Shown here: piece by piece, positions 24,133-26,962 of the stretch | Layout: each line of letters starts with the position of its first letter | Position numbering within the stretch: the first letter of the stretch is position 1 | DNA from: a virus | Reading direction: 5' to 3' (one strand) | Length of the DNA stretch: 26,962 nt | Virus record (IMG/VR): IMGVR_UViG_3300032116_001113 | Coordinates: 1-26,962 of that record | Notes under the pieces: generated by a model | What the model was told of the DNA's origin: nothing | The model's database searches: none | Seen by the model: only the letters and a program-made list of their open reading frames with translations | Position numbers and translations under genes: made by a program

Positions 24133-25389
24133 TTATAATGGTTGCTTGAATGAATCTTTCATGATTTCCATCGTCATTTCATGTTTGTTAATTGTGAATT
24201 GATGACGAATGCTAGTAATTAAATATTTTCCAGATAGATAAGGATCAAGATAATCCGCAGTGCTAGCATTACCTTCCAACGCTTTGGCAATAGGCTTTGG
24301 AATCAACACATCAATGACTTTACCTACTTCAATGTCAGTTCTACCAGGCACTTCAATGCTAAATCGTAAATTGCTTGCTTCATACATTAAACTATTTCTT
24401 TGCATAACCCAAGTTTCATACATAGGGTCTTTGTTTTCTTCAAACATATTATATTGTTTTGTTCTTACACGACGATAAGCATCTGCATTTTTAGGGATGG
24501 TTTTCGGGAACGTTTGTGTATCACCACGTTCATGTAAGTTGTATACTTTTTTATGATACTCATATTGGTCATGACTGAATTCTTGATATTGCTTCAATGT
24601 AATGTCATGAGTTATCAACTTACTTGTATAATACCCATAATCTTGCGCACGAAACACATCCATGTATGGAATAACACTCATTCTGGTGATGCTTTTATAC
24701 TTGTTGGACACATTTAAATCTGTATTGCCTTTTGGTAGGAAAGAGTATGTGTCAAACACAGTATCACCGTCACGGATCAATCCTTCAATACTTGCCAAAT
24801 AGAAATTTTTGTTGCCTTCAAAAAACAATACATTAGGTGCTTGTTTGTAACTTCTATTACAAATCCAATTGATGAATTTCAAAGGTGACCAAAATGTAGG
24901 TACTGCTGATAAACTAGTGACATGATTTTCTTTGATAACAAGATTTTTCTTGTCTTTTAGATAATCATCAAACACCTTTTTCACGATGCTATGTGTGGTA
25001 CCAGAAAACTTTTTACTGATACGAAGAACATTATCAGATACAGCTTCCACAGAAATGAAGTTGATTACATATCCTTGTTCTTTTTCTGCTATTGCACGTT
25101 CTGAAACAGATGTGACATAAAATGTTCTTTGAATACGTTCTGTTCTGAAACCAGGTGTACGGAATGATAATGTAATTTGTTCTAGACCAGAAAAAGGAAC
25201 TTTGTTGATGAAGTTAGTGGCGTCAGAAACCACAATATATCCAGTCATCATGTTGGAAAAAATATCTTCGTAAATCACGGTTTGTATAGCTAAGGTACGA
25301 ATATCATAGCTTTTACCACGCGATGTTACAATGATTTTCTCCGTGATTACTTCAGACGGATCTTTTAATAGTTCAGAATTTTCAGACAT
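24133..25389 (-). CDS. gp27: Baseplate hub subunit, gp27-like (418 aa)
   Basis: A complete 418-residue protein, close in size to T4 gp27 (391 aa), immediately upstream of gp5, its expected partner. It contains YDIRTLAIQTVIYEDIFSNM, MTGYIVVSDATNFINKVPFS, GLEQITLSFRTPGF, FYVTSVSERAIAEKEQGYVI, NFISVEAVSDN, then VPTFWSPLKFINWICNRSYK, and the C-terminal LITSIRHQFTINKHEMTMEI. This order (two tube-like beta domains with a helical insert) is that of phage hub proteins of the gp27/gpD class, which form the trimeric ring carrying the gp5 spike. The start overlaps the gp53 stop by one base, with GGTGA just upstream. The assignment to gp27 rests on layout and recalled pattern rather than on a strong single motif. 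Confidence 0.78.
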   Translation of the reverse strand: MSENSELLKDPSEVITEKIIVTSRGKSYDIRTLAIQTVIYEDIFSNMMTGYIVVSDATNFINKVPFSGLEQITLSFRTPGFRTERIQRTFYVTSVSERAIAEKEQGYVINFISVEAVSDNVLRISKKFSGTTHSIVKKVFDDYLKDKKNLVIKENHVTSLSAVPTFWSPLKFINWICNRSYKQAPNVLFFEGNKNFYLASIEGLIRDGDTVFDTYSFLPKGNTDLNVSNKYKSITRMSVIPYMDVFRAQDYGYYTSKLITHDITLKQYQEFSHDQYEYHKKVYNLHERGDTQTFPKTIPKNADAYRRVRTKQYNMFEENKDPMYETWVMQRNSLMYEASNLRFSIEVPGRTDIEVGKVIDVLIPKPIAKALEGNASTADYLDPYLSGKYLITSIRHQFTINKHEMTMEIMKDSFKQPL

Positions 25390-26090
25390 TATTCACCACG
25401 AATTAAACTATCAAATTCTTGTTCAATAGTAGGTATCAAAGCAGGATCTAAAACTTTTATTGTTCTTTTAGCATCATTTTCTTCCACTTCATATGTGTAG
25501 TTGGTGACAGGAACGGTGTTCATAGAATAATCTTCATCAACAATATATCCAAGTTCTGTGTCATAGTAATGATGAACATCTTCTTCTGGGTCAATAATGG
25601 ATGTTATAGTTAAATCTTCAGTTTCTGTTGTTACATTAGTTAACGTGTTCGATGTTGTCAATAGAATTTTTCCAACTTGAGAACGCATATGAACCACATC
25701 ATCCACAACCTTACTTACTAGAAATTTTCCATCATTATCTGATGTAATGACATCATTGGCAGTATATTCAGTTCCATCAGGAACTGTGATTTTGAAATCA
25801 TATTTCAAGTACACTAAATCTGTCACCTTGGCATCTAAAATAGGCCATTCTTCGCGTGGGTTTGTGATGTCATTCACCATGAGAATCACCCAATGATAGG
25901 CAGGTGTGCCATATAATTTATAACTTACTTGTTCAGGTGTTTCTCCATCTTGAGTGAAGTAATCTTCCAATACCACAGAGTTTTCACGAAATTTATCTGA
26001 GATGGAAACACGACGAAGAAAATCTGTGATGATAACAGGACGACTGTTACTTGTCACAATCATGTTGGGAAATTTAGAAAAATATTTCAT
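25389..26090 (-). CDS. gp53: Baseplate wedge subunit gp53 (233 aa)
   Basis: MKYFSKFPNMIVTSNSRPVI is followed by ITDFLRRVSISDKFRENSVV and YFTQDGETPEQVSYKLYGTP. AYHWVILMVNDITNPREEWP (about residues 64-83) matches the T4 gp53 block 'YGNPQLYWVLLMCNDNYDPYYGW', a LysM-like part that binds gp6/gp25. Total length is a little over T4 gp53 (196 aa). The extra C-terminal half includes NDVITSDNDGKFLVSKVVDD, a short beta module also echoed near the end of gp8 (IVTTDSNGKYLVAYVNESD). AAGGA lies 5 bases before the ATG, and the start overlaps the preceding stop (TAATG), so it is co-translated with the gp48-type gene. Confidence 0.92.
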   Translation of the reverse strand: MKYFSKFPNMIVTSNSRPVIITDFLRRVSISDKFRENSVVLEDYFTQDGETPEQVSYKLYGTPAYHWVILMVNDITNPREEWPILDAKVTDLVYLKYDFKITVPDGTEYTANDVITSDNDGKFLVSKVVDDVVHMRSQVGKILLTTSNTLTNVTTETEDLTITSIIDPEEDVHHYYDTELGYIVDEDYSMNTVPVTNYTYEVEENDAKRTIKVLDPALIPTIEQEFDSLIRGE

Positions 26091-26962
26091 TAGAATCCTT
26101 GTTCCACACGTTCTTCTGTAAGAACTTCTAGTTCTGTGAATGAAAGTGTCATGGAAATTTCTGCAGGTGCACCATTGGTGCCTTTAAAGGTGACGAAATC
26201 ACTACCACCATACTCAATCTTTAAATTGGTTAAGGCGCAACTACTGATTTGCGGTAGATAGGTGTTTCTTCCATTTTCTCTGTAATGATATTCAATGTTG
26301 AACTCAGCAGGATAACTTAAGAAAAACTTATCAGTTCCTTGCTTGGGGTGCATGTATTTTCTAAATGTTTTAATGATGTTTTGTATTTGAGTAAGTTCTG
26401 CCACATTTTTAGGAAGAAATGTATAATCGAAACTGAAGGTTCTGAATCCCATGCTTTTAAACAATTGTGCCTTGTAGGGATTCACAGCTTGTCCTGTTGC
26501 AGAACTGATAAGACCTGCTGCATCACCAAACTTTCCAAGAACACTATCATTGGCATTTTTAATACCTAAGGCAGCTGTGGCAGCTCCCAATCCCACCAAT
26601 GTTTCTTTGGCAGCATCAATTCTTCCAGAAATGGCACCTTCACCTTCTCTACCAGTGAACACTTCTTTCAAATCAGATGCAATTTCTGGAGCTCCACCCA
26701 ACACACCCAGTTCTGTGTCTTGCCAATTGGCTGTGTATGACACTGAAGGTTTGTTGTTCAAATATAATGCAATGGCGGTTTTCAATGTCACTTTGTCACG
26801 GTTGTTGGCCAACACGGCACCTGCTGCTCCACCGGCCACGGCTCCAGTGACAGCTCCCGCCACTTCAACTTTGCGCGTGACTTGTGATGGGATTCCACCT
26901 TTATTTAAAATGTTACTACCCTTGTCTACCACATCAGCCAATGCTTCAGCACCTGCAATTGC
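26090..26962 (-). CDS. gp48: Tail-tube-associated baseplate protein, gp48/gp54 type (5' end outside window)
   Basis: The C-terminal half carries the family pattern: GFRTFSFDYTFLPKNVAELT, QIQNIIKTFRKYMHPKQG, FLSYPAEFNIEYHYR, LPQISSCALTNLKIEYGGSD and ISMTLSFTELEVLTEERVEQ. In T4, gp48 and gp54 cap the hub and start the tail tube. gp48 is preferred because cyanophage relatives of this form are usually called gp48, but gp54 is possible. The frame has no stop up to the window edge. The only early start candidate is a TTG at 26941, and the residues before it (IAGAEALADVV) look like coding sequence, so the real start is probably beyond 26962. An Ala/Gly-rich segment (about 20 residues around VAGAVTGAVAGGAAGAVLA) near the visible N-terminus could be a flexible or membrane-like stretch. 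Confidence 0.85.
   Translation of the reverse strand, partial: AIAGAEALADVVDKGSNILNKGGIPSQVTRKVEVAGAVTGAVAGGAAGAVLANNRDKVTLKTAIALYLNNKPSVSYTANWQDTELGVLGGAPEIASDLKEVFTGREGEGAISGRIDAAKETLVGLGAATAALGIKNANDSVLGKFGDAAGLISSATGQAVNPYKAQLFKSMGFRTFSFDYTFLPKNVAELTQIQNIIKTFRKYMHPKQGTDKFFLSYPAEFNIEYHYRENGRNTYLPQISSCALTNLKIEYGGSDFVTFKGTNGAPAEISMTLSFTELEVLTEERVEQGF

Noticed and set aside
26339-26569. Plus-strand frame opposite the gp48-type gene
   Set aside because: Short, Cys/His-rich antisense translation with no start signal, lying opposite a well-supported family domain.
1-26962. A hidden defence system, diversity-generating retroelement, CRISPR array or tRNA
   Set aside because: No reverse transcriptase, template/variable repeat pair with A-biased changes, regularly spaced short direct repeats or cloverleaf sequence was seen. 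Repeats present are coding repeats of virion proteins.

Overview
The window is a late structural region of a T4-like contractile-tailed phage, reading almost gaplessly on the minus strand (transcription runs from base 26962 down to base 1). T4-type baseplate proteins can be recognised directly: a gp48/gp54-type tail-tube cap, gp53, a gp27-like hub, gp5, gp25, gp6 and gp8. They are followed by very large virion proteins and modular tail-fibre genes of the kind seen in T4-like phages of marine cyanobacteria and SAR11. The DNA is moderately AT-rich and carries T4-type late-promoter octamers (TATAAATA on the minus strand). The host cannot be fixed from this window; an aquatic bacterium is an inference from the resemblance to cyanophage and pelagiphage proteins. 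All similarity statements come from reading the translations against recalled families. No search was run.

Layout in transcription order. (1) 26962-19903, baseplate core: gp48-type (5' end outside the window), gp53, gp27-like hub, gp5 (OB fold, beta-helix and a C-terminal M15-type peptidase instead of a T4-type lysozyme), gp25, gp6. Genes overlap by a single base (TAATG) or lie a few bases apart. (2) 19903-7180, very large periphery proteins: a 1026-residue protein with a long Ser/Thr/Asp repeat tail, a 152-residue small virion protein, a gp8 enlarged to 886 residues by inserted beta modules, a 1402-residue DUF4815-type protein with a Pro/Gly-rich tail, and a 740-residue beta-rich structural protein. 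(3) 7175-4791, fibre group: a small coiled-coil protein, a 651-residue fibre ending in a self-cleaving S74 chaperone domain, and a 67-residue small structural protein. (4) 4729-2453, a three-gene cassette of a different kind: an unknown helical protein, a GT-A glycosyltransferase and a glycosyltransferase-like protein that lacks the expected DxD. A sigma70-like promoter may lie in front of it. (5) 2406-1, second fibre group: a conserved small beta protein, a 70-residue protein, a 568-residue fibre and the start of another small coiled-coil protein.

How the parts fit together: groups 1 and 2 would build the hub, wedges and periphery of the baseplate. Groups 3 and 5 supply receptor-binding fibres, which share a repeated beta module with each other. 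The glycosyltransferase cassette sits between the fibre groups and could modify host surface glycans or virion parts.

Exact or one-mismatch late promoters lie before gp25, before the 152-residue gene, inside the gene before the S74 fibre, and before the 67-residue, 116-residue-family and leftmost genes. The transcript is therefore probably nested. No tRNA, rRNA, CRISPR array, insertion sequence or convincing rho-independent terminator was seen. No gene-free stretch reaches 300 bases. Plus-strand ORFs are shadows of repeat-rich minus-strand genes.
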